Assembly: GCA_965219915.1 (NCBI GenBank)
Contig: OZ244794.1
Coordinates: 1,302,001-1,366,000 of the forward strand
Direction: 5' to 3'
Length of the DNA: 64,000 nt
Origin: Bin80 sp965219915
Lineage (GTDB): Bacteria; Bacteroidota; Rhodothermia; Rhodothermales; Bin80
Shown: positions 45,131-54,960 of the stretch, piece after piece
Numbering within the stretch: the first letter of the stretch is position 1
How the letters are laid out: every line of letters begins with the position of its first letter
Position numbers and translations under genes: made by a program
Notes under the pieces: generated by a model
Told to the model about the DNA's origin: nothing
Database searches by the model: none
The model's input: the letters and a program-made list of their open reading frames with translations, nothing else

Positions 45131-46083
45131 TCAAGAGGCTTGTGGAATCCGAGCAAGACGATTCTGAATTTGTTGACCCGGTCCCCGTGGCTCGCCTATC
45201 GCGACGCAATATTTTGGCGTTGGTACTGAGTCTGGCGGGTGTTTTGCTGGTGTTGTTTTTCAGCAGCCGGAGAAGCACACCAGAGGCTTCTACGAGCTAT
45301 GAACTTGCGCCGTTACCGGCAACGGATGCAATGACACTGGCACCAGTTGAGCCACGCGCGCCGCGACGAACCCCTTGGGAGCCGTCGGAAATCACGCGTC
45401 CAGAACGTGTAAACGAGCGCAAGTCCAGTTACGATGAGGCGCGGCATGCACGCGGCGTCCTGCATGTTTCCGTCCCCGAGATTGAAAATAGCCGATCGGA
45501 CTCTGTGGATACCATTGAGCGTGGCCAAGAGCTGGTGCTCCTGGAAGGGAGTGTTATTGAGGTCGCGCTTGAAACGGGTATACACACCGGCCGGCCGGGT
45601 CCAGTCCGGGCCCGGGTCACCCGGCCGGTAAGAGATTCAAAAACGCTGCAACATCTATTAATCCCGCCAGGCACACAGCTGATTGGTGCTATGGAGGAGG
45701 TATTTGCGGGTCAGGAACCAAGGGCCATTGTTGTATGGAATCGCCTGATCTTTCCCAGTGGCGAGACACGCGATCTGCCGGGCCTTCCTGCAATGGATCA
45801 CAGCGGTGAAGGTGGCTTGCAGGACAAAGTAAAACACTATCGACTTCAGCGATTTGGCAGTGCGGCGCTCTTAGCGTTGGTTGGCAGTGCGACCTCTCTC
45901 TCCACGGCCACGACAGCTGGCAGTCTGGCTGGCGGTTCCATCGCCCTCGAACTCTCTCGCGTTGCATCAAGCCAACTGGAACGTGGCAGAGGTCGCCAGC
46001 CAGTGCTCATTCTTCGTCCGGGATACAGTTTTCTCGTTTACGTTTCCAAAGACATGACTTTTGCAGCTCCGTACGCGGGATAG
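45127..46083 (+). CDS. VirB10/TrbI-like channel protein
   Basis: VirB10 spans the inner membrane and reaches the outer membrane. The 318 residues have a cytoplasmic start, one membrane helix at about 28-46 (NILALVLSLAGVLLVLFF), and a proline- and charge-rich linker (about 60-130). The conserved beta-barrel follows: GSVIEVALETGIHTGRPGPVRARVTRPVRD, LIPPGTQLIGAMEEV, IVWNRLIFPSGE and LRPGYSFLVYVSKDMTF. It sits between virB9 (4-bp overlap) and virD4 (4-bp gap). Confidence 0.9.
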   Translation: MIKRLVESEQDDSEFVDPVPVARLSRRNILALVLSLAGVLLVLFFSSRRSTPEASTSYELAPLPATDAMTLAPVEPRAPRRTPWEPSEITRPERVNERKSSYDEARHARGVLHVSVPEIENSRSDSVDTIERGQELVLLEGSVIEVALETGIHTGRPGPVRARVTRPVRDSKTLQHLLIPPGTQLIGAMEEVFAGQEPRAIVVWNRLIFPSGETRDLPGLPAMDHSGEGGLQDKVKHYRLQRFGSAALLALVGSATSLSTATTAGSLAGGSIALELSRVASSQLERGRGRQPVLILRPGYSFLVYVSKDMTFAAPYAG

Positions 46084-46087
46084 AAGC

Positions 46088-47884
46088 ATGCAGGAGCGTC
46101 TTTACGGCTGGTCTGCACCAAGTGCCCTGGGTATGCGGAGGGCAGTATCTATTCTGGTCCTTTTTCCGATTGTGAGTCTGCAGGTCACTCTGGCAATCAT
46201 GACGCTGGTTTGGGGACCACCCACGGCTGTCCCTCTCTTGCCTTTCGAAGCTACCCGGCTCATGCTCTTGAGCATCGCAGGACTCGCAGTTCCTTGGCTA
46301 CTTCGTCCCACAATGCGCCCTGTTCTCATACCCTTAATACTTGTGTGCTGCGTCATAGGCGCCGCTCCCGTTCATAGCCCGCATCATGCTGTTCGTGCGC
46401 TCGCACATGCGCTGAGTACTCCTGATCTTTTGCGAACAGCATTGCTTGCTTTGTTTGCCGGTGGTTTTGCTGGTATGTTGCTGACACGCGGAATCATTCT
46501 GAGAGCCACTGCTCAACTCTCATTGGCCAAAGGTTCCACGAAGTGGGGAAATGCACAGGCGCTCAAAAAACCAACCAAAGGACTCCTCCTTGGAAAAATA
46601 AATAACGAATATCTGCGCTACGATGGCGATGGACATCTGATCACGATTGCGGCGACACGAAGCGGGAAGGGAGTAGGCACAGTAATGCCCAACCTCCTGA
46701 GCTACACAGGCAGCATGATTATCACAGACCCCAAGGGAGAGAATTACGCAGTAACCGCTGCTTGGCGACGAGATCACTTGCAGCAAAAAATCGTGGCGCT
46801 TGATCCATTCGACCTTACAAACGAAGGGGGTTTCCAGACGGCTGCACTAAACCCCATGGATTTTATTGACATAGAAGGTAAAGATTACGTAGAGACAGCC
46901 ATGATGCTCGCGGAAATGATCATTGGCCGCGGCCACCGGACAGAAGATTCTCATTGGAAGCTAGAAGCGAAAGGATTGCTTTTTAGCTTCATTCTGCATG
47001 TAGCGAGCGATGAAACTCTCGCGAATGATCGGCACTTGATCAAGGTGCGTCAGCTTTTGACACAGGGCAGTGGCGACATGGAAAAAACGCTGTGCGCAAT
47101 GAAAGACAGCCACCTTCTTCAGGTGCGGGAGGGTGCTCATCGTATTGAGCAAAAATCTGATCGCGAGCGCAGTGGTGTTTTTTCCACAGCGCAGAGTCAC
47201 ACGCATTTTCTTAGCAGCCCTCGGATGCAGTATGTACTTGCAAGCACGAACTGCAATCTGGAAGAATTGCGCAAAGGAAAGATGACCGTTTATATCGTTC
47301 TTCCCCGGGAATATTTGAGCACGTTTGCGCCGTGGTTACGCCTAGTAATTAGCAGTTGCTACTACTGGTGCACACATAGTGCTACAAAGAAGCCCACCGT
47401 AACCCAGCGCGTAGTCTTTCTTCTGGATGAATTTGCCAATCTGGGCTATATGCAGAACATCATGGAGGCGGTATCCCTCGGGGGCGGCTATGGCCTGACC
47501 ATGTGGCTGATACTGCAGGATCTGGCACAACTCAAGCGCGAGTATCACAGCGAATGGGAAAGCTTTTTGGCCAACTGTGCGGTTATTCAGACTTTTGCAA
47601 TTCAGGATCCGTTTACGAGCCAAAAGATTGCACAAATTCTCGGAGAAATGTCGATCTGGCAGCGCAGGCTGAACAAGGATGATGGACGAAAACTTGGTCG
47701 GATGCGTGCAGGCTATGAAGAGAGCAGTCGTCCGCTTCTGAAACCCGATGAGTTGCGAAGGCTTCATCCTGCCCGTCAATTATTGCTGGTGCGCCCGTAC
47801 CAGCCTGTGGTGGCGGATAAGTTGATGTACTACAAGGATCCCTTAACCGCCTCCCGTGCACAGGATAACCCGTTTGCCAGCTAA
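46088..47884 (+). CDS. virD4: VirD4/TraG type IV coupling protein
   Basis: The coupling protein links the relaxosome to the transfer channel and pumps DNA. The 598 residues have four N-terminal membrane segments (about 15-145). The TraG ATPase domain follows: AATRSGKGVGTVMPNLL (Walker A, about 188-196), IITDPKGENYAVTA, and VFLLDEFANLGYM (Walker B), then ILQDLAQLKREY. The start is ATG 46088, 4 bp after the virB10 stop. It is the last gene of the transfer operon; no VirB11-like ATPase follows. Confidence 0.93.
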   Translation: MQERLYGWSAPSALGMRRAVSILVLFPIVSLQVTLAIMTLVWGPPTAVPLLPFEATRLMLLSIAGLAVPWLLRPTMRPVLIPLILVCCVIGAAPVHSPHHAVRALAHALSTPDLLRTALLALFAGGFAGMLLTRGIILRATAQLSLAKGSTKWGNAQALKKPTKGLLLGKINNEYLRYDGDGHLITIAATRSGKGVGTVMPNLLSYTGSMIITDPKGENYAVTAAWRRDHLQQKIVALDPFDLTNEGGFQTAALNPMDFIDIEGKDYVETAMMLAEMIIGRGHRTEDSHWKLEAKGLLFSFILHVASDETLANDRHLIKVRQLLTQGSGDMEKTLCAMKDSHLLQVREGAHRIEQKSDRERSGVFSTAQSHTHFLSSPRMQYVLASTNCNLEELRKGKMTVYIVLPREYLSTFAPWLRLVISSCYYWCTHSATKKPTVTQRVVFLLDEFANLGYMQNIMEAVSLGGGYGLTMWLILQDLAQLKREYHSEWESFLANCAVIQTFAIQDPFTSQKIAQILGEMSIWQRRLNKDDGRKLGRMRAGYEESSRPLLKPDELRRLHPARQLLLVRPYQPVVADKLMYYKDPLTASRAQDNPFAS

Positions 47885-48305
47885 CCTGCTCGGCTATGCC
47901 GGAGGTAGGATTCCCTTCTCAGAATACCTCAGTCGTACAACAGGGTGGGGTACAGGTATAATTGGACGATTTCCCGCTATTCGGAAATGATCTCGGGTTC
48001 CAGAGCTGGGAATTATGCGCCTGTTAATGCCGTCTTCTTAGGGGGCATTTCTCTGAAGGAGTCCCAACAATAAGGTCCGCATAAACAAGCATTGTAGCGG
48101 CACGGGAGGATGATTCGTCTAGGGGTTTTCGGATCTGCTGGTCACTATCATTGCTGAGCAAGCGCCGCCATAAGAACAGTGCTCACTGTATGTCGTGGAC
48201 TTCGATAAGAGAGCTGCATTGGGAGCCTCCCAGCCCTTCTCATCCGTGGTCAGACGCCGAGAGATACCGGTCGGCAGACTATCGTGAACGGTATTCCCTT
48301 CAAGG
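47885..48305. other. Intergenic, 421 bp, no gene recognised
   Basis: This lies between the convergent virD4 and sugar dehydrogenase genes. It should hold terminators for both; I found no convincing hairpin with a T run. Short frames here have no family signal. Confidence 0.4.
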
Positions 48306-49472
48306 TCAGTGCTCGTCTGCAGGCTCTAACTTCACTATCGGTGTCAAGCCTCCCCTGCGGTCATCAATAGCAAGGTAGATGTAACCATCCGGCCCCTGGC
48401 GGACATCGCGGATGCGGCCCCTACCAAAGTGCAGAGTCTCTTCCTGCTGAACCTCCTGGCCATCGACGGTCAGGCGCGCCAGTTGTTGGCCCGAAAGGCC
48501 GCCAACGAAGAAATTTCCACGCCACTCAGGAAAACGATCCCCGGTATAGATCAAGAACCCCGAGGGGGCGATTGACGGCACCCAGAAATGCACGGGCGAT
48601 TCCATTCCTTCGCGCTGGATCCCTTCGTGGATGGCCGTACCGCTGCGGTAGTTCACCCCGTACCCAACAACGGGCCACCCGTAGTTGAGGCCGGGGCGTA
48701 TCAGGTTGAGTTCATCGCCGCCCTGGGGACCGTGCTCATTGATCCAGAGATCGCCCGTTTCCGGATGGATCGCCAGCCCCTGGGCATTGCGATGTCCGTA
48801 ACTCCAGATCTCCGGGTGTGCCCCAGTTTGGCCAACGAAGGGATTGTCTGTGGGAATGCGTCCGTCATCGTGAATGCGGATGACCGTGCCATGGTGGTTG
48901 GAAAGGTCTTGTGCCGAGTGAGCCTCCAAGTCTCCCTCAGGCGGTCTTTGGCGGTCTCCGACGGTGAGAAACAGGTAACCGTTACTGTCGAAGGCCAGGC
49001 GGCAACCGTAGTGTCCCCGTCCCCGCGAGTCGGCCTCAAAAATGTGCTCGACTTCGGTAAGTCGGTCGTTTTCGAACCGGCCTCGCACGACGGCCGTCGT
49101 TGCCCCTTCGCTGTCGGCCAAGGGCTTTGAGTAACTGAGGTAAATCAGGCGGTTCGATGCGAAGTCTGGATGCAGAACTACATCGAGCAGCCCACCCTGG
49201 CCTTCAGCCAAGACCTCGGGGACCCCGGCCACCGGCTCCTCCAGCAAACTTCCCTCCCGAACGATCCGGAGTCGCCCCGGGAGTTCGGTGACCAACATGT
49301 CGCCCCCAGGCAGAAAAGCGAAAGACCAAGGACGTTCGAGCCCTTCAACTACTATGACGGCGCGGTAGTCGTGGTAGGCAGAGCGCAGGACCGGCGCCTG
49401 GCCAGAGGCTGGTAGTGCACTGGAAAAAATGAACCCCATGACCATGAAGAGAAGAGCCTTACGTATCATCAT
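48306..49472 (-). CDS. PQQ-dependent sugar dehydrogenase (GSDH/YliI type)
   Basis: The 388-residue protein has a signal peptide (FMVMGFIFSSALPASGQA) and is exported. The soluble glucose-dehydrogenase propeller begins LERPWSFAFLPGGDMLVTE and continues GQGGLLDVVLHPDFASNR, GHYGCRLAFDSNGYLFLTVGDR and IWSYGHRNAQGLAIHP. WINEHGPQGGDELNLI is the family's signature, with PQQ and calcium ligands. It would oxidise aldoses in the periplasm using PQQ. Two ATGs (49472, 49469) are possible starts. It is alone on its strand between the transfer genes and the beta-propeller genes. Confidence 0.88.
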   Translation of the reverse strand: MMIRKALLFMVMGFIFSSALPASGQAPVLRSAYHDYRAVIVVEGLERPWSFAFLPGGDMLVTELPGRLRIVREGSLLEEPVAGVPEVLAEGQGGLLDVVLHPDFASNRLIYLSYSKPLADSEGATTAVVRGRFENDRLTEVEHIFEADSRGRGHYGCRLAFDSNGYLFLTVGDRQRPPEGDLEAHSAQDLSNHHGTVIRIHDDGRIPTDNPFVGQTGAHPEIWSYGHRNAQGLAIHPETGDLWINEHGPQGGDELNLIRPGLNYGWPVVGYGVNYRSGTAIHEGIQREGMESPVHFWVPSIAPSGFLIYTGDRFPEWRGNFFVGGLSGQQLARLTVDGQEVQQEETLHFGRGRIRDVRQGPDGYIYLAIDDRRGGLTPIVKLEPADEH

Positions 49473-49946
49473 TATTTCCTTGTTTGGAGCGTTTAGTTCA
49501 CGTTTTAATACGAGGTGATGCCGTTGTAGTATGAATATACGGGCAACACGGGCGGCTTCCGACCGGCGATCATGTACCCCCTGCAGGTACTGCGTGTTCC
49601 GCTTCGCAATTGTGGCCGGTGCTATCCATGACCAAGACCACGGCGACCACGAACTTATGTCCCTGCCCTTTGAGTAGCAATGTTATATCGGATGCAGTTC
49701 TTGACGAAATGGAAAATACTTTGGCTCAGTGCGATAATCTCGGAGCGATTTTACATCAAGTAATTTGTTCAGGTTATCTGTAGCCTTGTGATGGGTTTCA
49801 GTGGATACTGCAAGCTCCTGCTTTATTGCGATGCATTGCTATGTCACTTCATCGAGTAACTGTGACATTTTTTTGGACGATTATGTACTTAACTGCAACC
49901 TATATTTTGTTTTGCGTTGGACAGTAAAAGTAAAATTAGGGGAGTC
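49473..49946. other. Intergenic, 474 bp, divergent promoter region
   Basis: This separates the minus-strand dehydrogenase from the plus-strand beta-propeller gene. The second half (49690-49946) is AT-rich and may contain the propeller promoter. No gene or structured element was recognised. Confidence 0.35.
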
Positions 49947-51308
49947 ATGGCTCTGGAATCAGGCAAATCAGAACCGGTCAGGTCGCTGCGTAAAGGACTG
50001 ACATGTTTGGACTTTGCAGCCCTGTTTCCAGGCGAAGCGGCGGCAACCAAATCATTTGGTGCCTACATCAATCAACTCATTGAAAGCTCGGATCCTAGCC
50101 CTAGTCGCACTCGAGCACTGTTTCTGTGGCCGCGCACCTTGCGTCCTCGCAAATGGATATGCACGTGTCAACTGATTGTGGCTGCGTTGCTCTTGGTCAC
50201 TACTACCGAGGCGGCTGGCCGAAACGGCGCATTTGTGCAGCAGGTCCGCCACCCCACAGAAGCGAATATTCCATCACGGAATGAACTGGCGAGCTATGTA
50301 GGTCTGGAATCCGTAAGTACTGAGGACCGCAGCTTGCAGGCGGCAGCCGAATGGCTCGCCAGCGCTAACGAAGTATTGAGAATCGGCGTGAGCGATGGAG
50401 AGTTCTACGAAATGTTTGGCGACATAGAGGATGTGGCAGTAAACCGGGATGGCGATATTTTTGTGCTGGATTTCCAGCACAAGATGGTATTCGTTTACGG
50501 TAGCGACGGCTCCTTCAAACATTCCATCGGCGGGCCTGGCGCGGGTCCTGGAGAATTCGAGTTTCCGAAAGCGATTGGGATAGATGACCAAGACCGAGTC
50601 ATCGTTGCGGACAGCAAGCTGAGAATGAGCATTTTTGATCCGCATGACGGGGCATTTGTGCTGAATTCGACACACACGCTGGCCTACTCACCCAAAGACA
50701 TGTGCATCGGTGATGGAATGATCTATCTTTCCGGTGCATGGCACGAGCAAGAAGGCCGCTATGTCCACTCGTATAGGATTAGCGGAGAGCACGTACGGTC
50801 CTTCGGCGAGCTCTATGAATCGAGTGTACCGCTCTTTAGGCAGGGTTTGTCATACGGTCCGCTGTCATGTGGCAAAGAGGCGGAGAGCGTCCAGTACATG
50901 TTTGGATGGTTACCCGTAATGCACAATTATTCAAGGACAGGTGAGCACCGTTGGACGTCAATGCTTGCTGGTTTTAATCCTTCCGGCGTCGTTTCTTATG
51001 GCGACTCGGAGGTCAGGTATGAGGATCAGGACAAGCCCTTCGATATAGTCAGTAACATTGTAGCGGCCTCTACCAATCATGTACTCGTGCAGATCAAGCA
51101 CATAACGCCGGAGAACCGAGAAGCGCGACTGCCGCATGACCGGATTAGTACGTACGTGTTTGCGTTGAATTCTGGAGACGGCGTGTACGTAAGAGATACG
51201 CTTCCTCAAATTCACGCGGTTCAACGAAACCGCATCTATGCTGTCAATTCGGCCCCGTTTCCACAGGTGCTGGTATATGAAACAGATTCCGTGCTTGCGC
51301 CGGAATAG
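49947..51308 (+). CDS. 6-bladed beta-propeller protein, first copy
   Basis: The product is 453 residues from the ATG at 49947, which has AGGGGAG a few bases upstream. The first 70 residues are unusual and precede a hydrophobic segment, ICTCQLIVAALLLVTTTEAA, that may be a late signal anchor. The propeller then shows NHL-like blades: VNRDGDIFVLDFQHKMVFVY, GPGAGPGEFEFPKAIGIDDQ and RVIVADSKLRMSIFDPHDG. Such proteins are common and of unknown function in Bacteroidota. The next gene has the same fold. Confidence 0.75.
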   Translation: MALESGKSEPVRSLRKGLTCLDFAALFPGEAAATKSFGAYINQLIESSDPSPSRTRALFLWPRTLRPRKWICTCQLIVAALLLVTTTEAAGRNGAFVQQVRHPTEANIPSRNELASYVGLESVSTEDRSLQAAAEWLASANEVLRIGVSDGEFYEMFGDIEDVAVNRDGDIFVLDFQHKMVFVYGSDGSFKHSIGGPGAGPGEFEFPKAIGIDDQDRVIVADSKLRMSIFDPHDGAFVLNSTHTLAYSPKDMCIGDGMIYLSGAWHEQEGRYVHSYRISGEHVRSFGELYESSVPLFRQGLSYGPLSCGKEAESVQYMFGWLPVMHNYSRTGEHRWTSMLAGFNPSGVVSYGDSEVRYEDQDKPFDIVSNIVAASTNHVLVQIKHITPENREARLPHDRISTYVFALNSGDGVYVRDTLPQIHAVQRNRIYAVNSAPFPQVLVYETDSVLAPE

Positions 51309-51732
51309 CGAAGCACATGGCGCCATGTCACCGGGCTCCTGATTGTCATAAAACGGTTGACAAATGCAATGTCGCGAATAGTAATCGGTAGCGCAATTCC
51401 AGAATTTGTTCATCCGTTGTAATGGAAGATCAGGCTCGTCTGGCATTCCCGTCCCTTAACTGGAGCAGCTTGTTTATAAAGTATATCATCCCACAGGTCC
51501 ATCGGGTAAGTACTTGTGCTTATCCGGTTGCCGAAAGAGCTACAGTGCCTTATCGCCGCCGCTTTGTTGGTAAACACAGTCTCCGGTATTGCGTCTGGCA
51601 TATCCCTCAATTCCTTGCTTCTGTGATTCGCCTGATTGCAATCTGGTGGCACTATATTGAGCTTAGTTATTGGCTGTGCAGCGAGGCAAAGTCAATGCAC
51701 TCCCGAATCGACAAGTAGATCAGGCGTAACCC
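51309..51732. other. Intergenic, 424 bp, no gene recognised
   Basis: This is the spacer between the two propeller genes. Open frames on both strands overlap each other and lack any family signal. The distance makes one shared operon uncertain. Confidence 0.4.
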
Positions 51733-52887
51733 ATGGGCGTACATCGTAGCCGGCACGGCTGCCCGCGACTTACGATCATCCCAGTTTGCGGGCTTATTCT
51801 TTGGTGTTTCATTGTCTCAGGTTGCTACCATAGTGCAGCGGATGATGGACCGTTTGACATTCGTCTTGTCGAAATTTTGCGTATCGGAGAGGAAGGAAAT
51901 GACGATGGCGTTGTATTTGGAGAAATAAGCGGCCTTATTGCAGTCGATAGCAGGGGCCGCATATTCGTGGGAGACCAGCAGGCTTCACAGATTTATGCCT
52001 TTGGATCAGGTGGCGAATTTATCAAGTCTATAGGCAGCAAGGGCGAAGGCCCGGGAGAATTCTCGCTCCTTTCCGATGTTCGGGTAGGCCCGGGCGATTC
52101 GTTGTATGCTTTTGATCTCAGACATGGCCGTATTTCGGCCTTCGACCCGTCCACACTGGAATTCGTCAAGTCCATTGTGGTAGGCGAGGACACAGACGGT
52201 CGTACTGCCAGAGACCTGATTGGTGTGCTTGAATCTGGGTTTGTTGTCACCTACGAAGACTTGCCGTGGCCGGGCACTGAATTCAACTCAGAGCGCTACA
52301 AATATGCCCGGATCGTTAGCCATACCGGGCTTGTCGGAAAGGAGTCAATCGTGCGAGCCCCTTCCAGCGAATTCATGATGGTGCGGAGCGGAAATCGATT
52401 CTTGGGGGCCGCTATGCCTTATCCGCGGGATCCGGTGATTCATTTGGGCCCCGATGAACTCGTTTACTCGGGTTCAACAGAGTCTATTACTGTCGCGGTC
52501 ACGGCGGCCAGCGGCGAGATACTCAGCACCATAGAGCATTCGCTTGAGGCCATCCCGATAACAAGTAGCGAACTGGAGGATTGGATGGGGCTCCTTTCGG
52601 ACGAAACAGCCAGACTAGTTCGGAAGGCCAACCTCCGAAAAACCAAGCCCGCCTATACCACCGTCGTTGTAGATGACAGCGCCAGGATATGGGTCAAGCC
52701 CACACAATCAGACTCTGAAGCCGAAGACGTACATTGGCTGATTCTCGACGCCCAGAGCCGCCTAGTCGGCACAGTTGTATTGCCTTCTTCCGTCGATTTG
52801 GAAGTGATTACCGGGGGACGAGGTTACGCAGTAGACGAAACAGAGAGCGACGTTGTGCTGGCGCTATTCCAAATTGTCGAGAGCTGA
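51733..52887 (+). CDS. 6-bladed beta-propeller lipoprotein, second copy
   Basis: The 384-residue protein has a lipoprotein signal, VCGLILWCFIVSGC, with the lipobox cysteine at about residue 31. Blades follow: AVDSRGRIFVGDQQASQIYAF, GSKGEGPGEFSLLSDVRVGP and LYAFDLRHGRISAFDPSTLEF. The GxGxGPGEF motif is shared with the first propeller and typical of this family. It would sit on the outer membrane. Its partner or ligand is unknown. Confidence 0.8.
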   Translation: MGVHRSRHGCPRLTIIPVCGLILWCFIVSGCYHSAADDGPFDIRLVEILRIGEEGNDDGVVFGEISGLIAVDSRGRIFVGDQQASQIYAFGSGGEFIKSIGSKGEGPGEFSLLSDVRVGPGDSLYAFDLRHGRISAFDPSTLEFVKSIVVGEDTDGRTARDLIGVLESGFVVTYEDLPWPGTEFNSERYKYARIVSHTGLVGKESIVRAPSSEFMMVRSGNRFLGAAMPYPRDPVIHLGPDELVYSGSTESITVAVTAASGEILSTIEHSLEAIPITSSELEDWMGLLSDETARLVRKANLRKTKPAYTTVVVDDSARIWVKPTQSDSEAEDVHWLILDAQSRLVGTVVLPSSVDLEVITGGRGYAVDETESDVVLALFQIVES

Positions 52888-53421
52888 CCCCCTTGGCGGT
52901 AGCACGCGGAGCAGAAGGCGGAACTGATAGGATTCGGGAAAACGTTGTGACGGCGTCAGCAGACCACTCGCAAGGACCATTGGTTCTCACCGGTCGAGGC
53001 AGTTGTCCGATATGAAGGCTACCGGGTAGAGATCCGAATTAGAGCTCCGGGCACTCCCGTGTTTGCCCAGACTCAATCCCGTTCTTGCTACCGCTAGGCA
53101 TTCCTTGCGGTAGTATTTAGCTTAAGTCATCAGCGGAACCCAGCTTCATCCTACCAAGCCATCCCCGACCAACACCTGTGGGTTTCGTTTCTTGGTGGTC
53201 CAACCACCATCTGGATAAACGACCCGCGATATTCCCGCGTCGTCTGCAGCGCGGTTAGTAGGTATCCTGTATAACTGTAACTACAAGACGAAATCTATCT
53301 TGGTAGGCTACACGGGGAAGACATACTTTAACGCCCGGTCATGATCGTTCTACATGAACTAAACGGAGGCAATAGGATAATAAGCATAGAGCAATAAGCT
53401 AACCATAGAGGCTTCCTTTCC
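52888..53421. other. Intergenic, 534 bp
   Basis: No gene was recognised. A hairpin CTACCGC/GCGGTAG with a 12-nt loop (53088-53113) is the only structured element; it lacks a good T run and is a weak terminator candidate for the propeller gene. The sequence 53320-53421 should hold the promoter of the next gene. Confidence 0.35.
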
Positions 53422-54429
53422 ATGAAAACCCTAAAGGCGCTGGCCGGCATGGCCGTATTGTTTGTAGTATCGGCGTCGAACGGTACCGGTCAAGTTCTTC
53501 CCGGACCGAATGGCCCCGTGGAATTCATTGGGTTGCAGAAATGGGATGCCCAAGAGCTCTTTGATGCCATACAGGAACTGGAGCCTGACCGTCCGTTCCA
53601 TGCTTGTGCGGCCGTCATGAAGAGACAACTTGGATTCGCTGACGCCGCCGCTTTCCTCTACTTTACAGATAACCTCGATTCCATTGATCAATCCAGCAAC
53701 CGGTACACGGTTGTAGTGGGCGTGGAGGACAGCACCCAGGTGCTGTACCGCACGACGGGAAACGAGACGGTCGTCTTGCCGGAAACGTGGCAAGACCTGC
53801 TGGCAGTGGCTAACGAGGACTTTAATGTGATGCCTCTGGCGGCGAGCACGTTACACTCGCGTTACTTTGGAGGTGAGCTTGCCAAGGCCATGGGGGTTGA
53901 TCCCGAGACGCTCGATCAGGTGTGGGACTTCGTCGACCGTGCAAATGGCGACGAGGATTTCCGTCTAGCCCACGAGGTGCTCGCGAGAGACTCACTATGG
54001 ACAGCACGGGCCGTCGCGACGCTGTTGCTCGGCAACTTCATTGACGACGACACGGCCTGGCACGGTTTGGTGGGCTCTGCGATTGATACCGACGGGCGAG
54101 TCAACACTGTGGCCCAGCGTGCGCTTGATGGGCTGGCCCAACAAGGGAAGCATTCTGTTGACTGGTCTGCGGCCCACGGTCCGCTGTCGGCACTTTTCAG
54201 CGGCACGAATCCCTTTGCATTCGAGGGGATCTTGGAAGTCCTGGTCGCTACAGACATTGATCCGGAATTCGGGCAGCAGTTGGTTCGCGACAGGCCGAAC
54301 CTGCTCCTTGCATATGTAGGCGCCGAGCATGAGGGAACGCGGGAGCCGGCAATTGCCTTTCTAAAGGCCGTAAGCGGTGAGGATTTTGGAGCCGATCTCG
54401 ACGCGTGGACAGCATGGATCAATCGATAG
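53422..54429 (+). CDS. Exported protein of unknown function
   Basis: The 335 residues start with a signal peptide (MKTLKALAGMAVLFVVSAS, cut near GTGQ). The rest is soluble and acidic, with alternating helices around 150-330 (WTARAVATLLLGNF, VNTVAQRALDGLAQQG) that recall HEAT-like repeats but are not clear enough to name. No enzyme motif is visible. It lies alone between two non-coding stretches in the accessory region. Confidence 0.6.
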   Translation: MKTLKALAGMAVLFVVSASNGTGQVLPGPNGPVEFIGLQKWDAQELFDAIQELEPDRPFHACAAVMKRQLGFADAAAFLYFTDNLDSIDQSSNRYTVVVGVEDSTQVLYRTTGNETVVLPETWQDLLAVANEDFNVMPLAASTLHSRYFGGELAKAMGVDPETLDQVWDFVDRANGDEDFRLAHEVLARDSLWTARAVATLLLGNFIDDDTAWHGLVGSAIDTDGRVNTVAQRALDGLAQQGKHSVDWSAAHGPLSALFSGTNPFAFEGILEVLVATDIDPEFGQQLVRDRPNLLLAYVGAEHEGTREPAIAFLKAVSGEDFGADLDAWTAWINR

Positions 54430-54768
54430 ATCCTGATTGACGCCACGTCTGTTTCCTATTCGCCGCATACGGTTTTGCCTCAGTAGTCAGCTGAATGGTG
54501 ACGGGAAACATTGGACGGGCATATCTGGCTGGAAGCTTTTGCCGACTATATTGGCGACTGCGCTGGAGCATGCGCCAGTTGGTTCGTCGGCGGCTTCGAC
54601 CACGCTGTGCAAGATCGTATCGAGGCCAGTGCACTCGTTGATACGCAGACTGGCCGACATCAGCAATGCCCGTCTACGTCGCAGGACAACATCTGAGACA
54701 ACCCCCAATCGAACATACATTCCGATCGAATTCAAAGGTTACAACAAGGAGCTTTCGAGTTACCATAT
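54430..54768. other. Intergenic, 339 bp
   Basis: No gene was recognised. Frames on both strands are short and mutually overlapping. It borders an insertion-sequence remnant and may be part of the same decayed DNA. Confidence 0.35.
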
Positions 54769-54960
54769 TTGCAAAAACATCCGCAGGGATTAAGAAAATC
54801 AGCATGCATGGGTATCAGCCTACGGAAACTGGCACAGATGTTTCCAGATGAAGACTGCGCCGTCAGTTGGATTGAACTATCATTCTGGCCAGGGGCCATA
54901 AATGCCCGCTTTGCAAAACGCATAATGCCTACGCGACCAAGAATGCGTCAGTCGGAGCTT
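54769..54960 (+). pseudogene. IS1595-type transposase remnant (N-terminal zinc ribbon)
   Basis: MGISLRKLAQMFPDEDCAVSWIELSFWPG resembles the N-terminus of IS1595-family transposases. These continue with a zinc ribbon, W-x-x-G-x-x-CPHC. Here the ribbon (GHKCPLCKTHNAYATKN) is in a different frame from 54894 on, so one frameshift separates the two. The catalytic domain is missing. No terminal repeats were found. Confidence 0.55.

Noticed and set aside
48588..49130. Plus-strand frame of 180 codons opposite the sugar dehydrogenase
   Set aside because: It is antisense to a well-supported enzyme and has no family features.
53916..54446. Minus-strand frame of 176 codons opposite the exported protein at 53422
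   Set aside because: The plus-strand product has a proper signal peptide and even composition; the minus frame is Ser/Pro/Arg-rich shadow.
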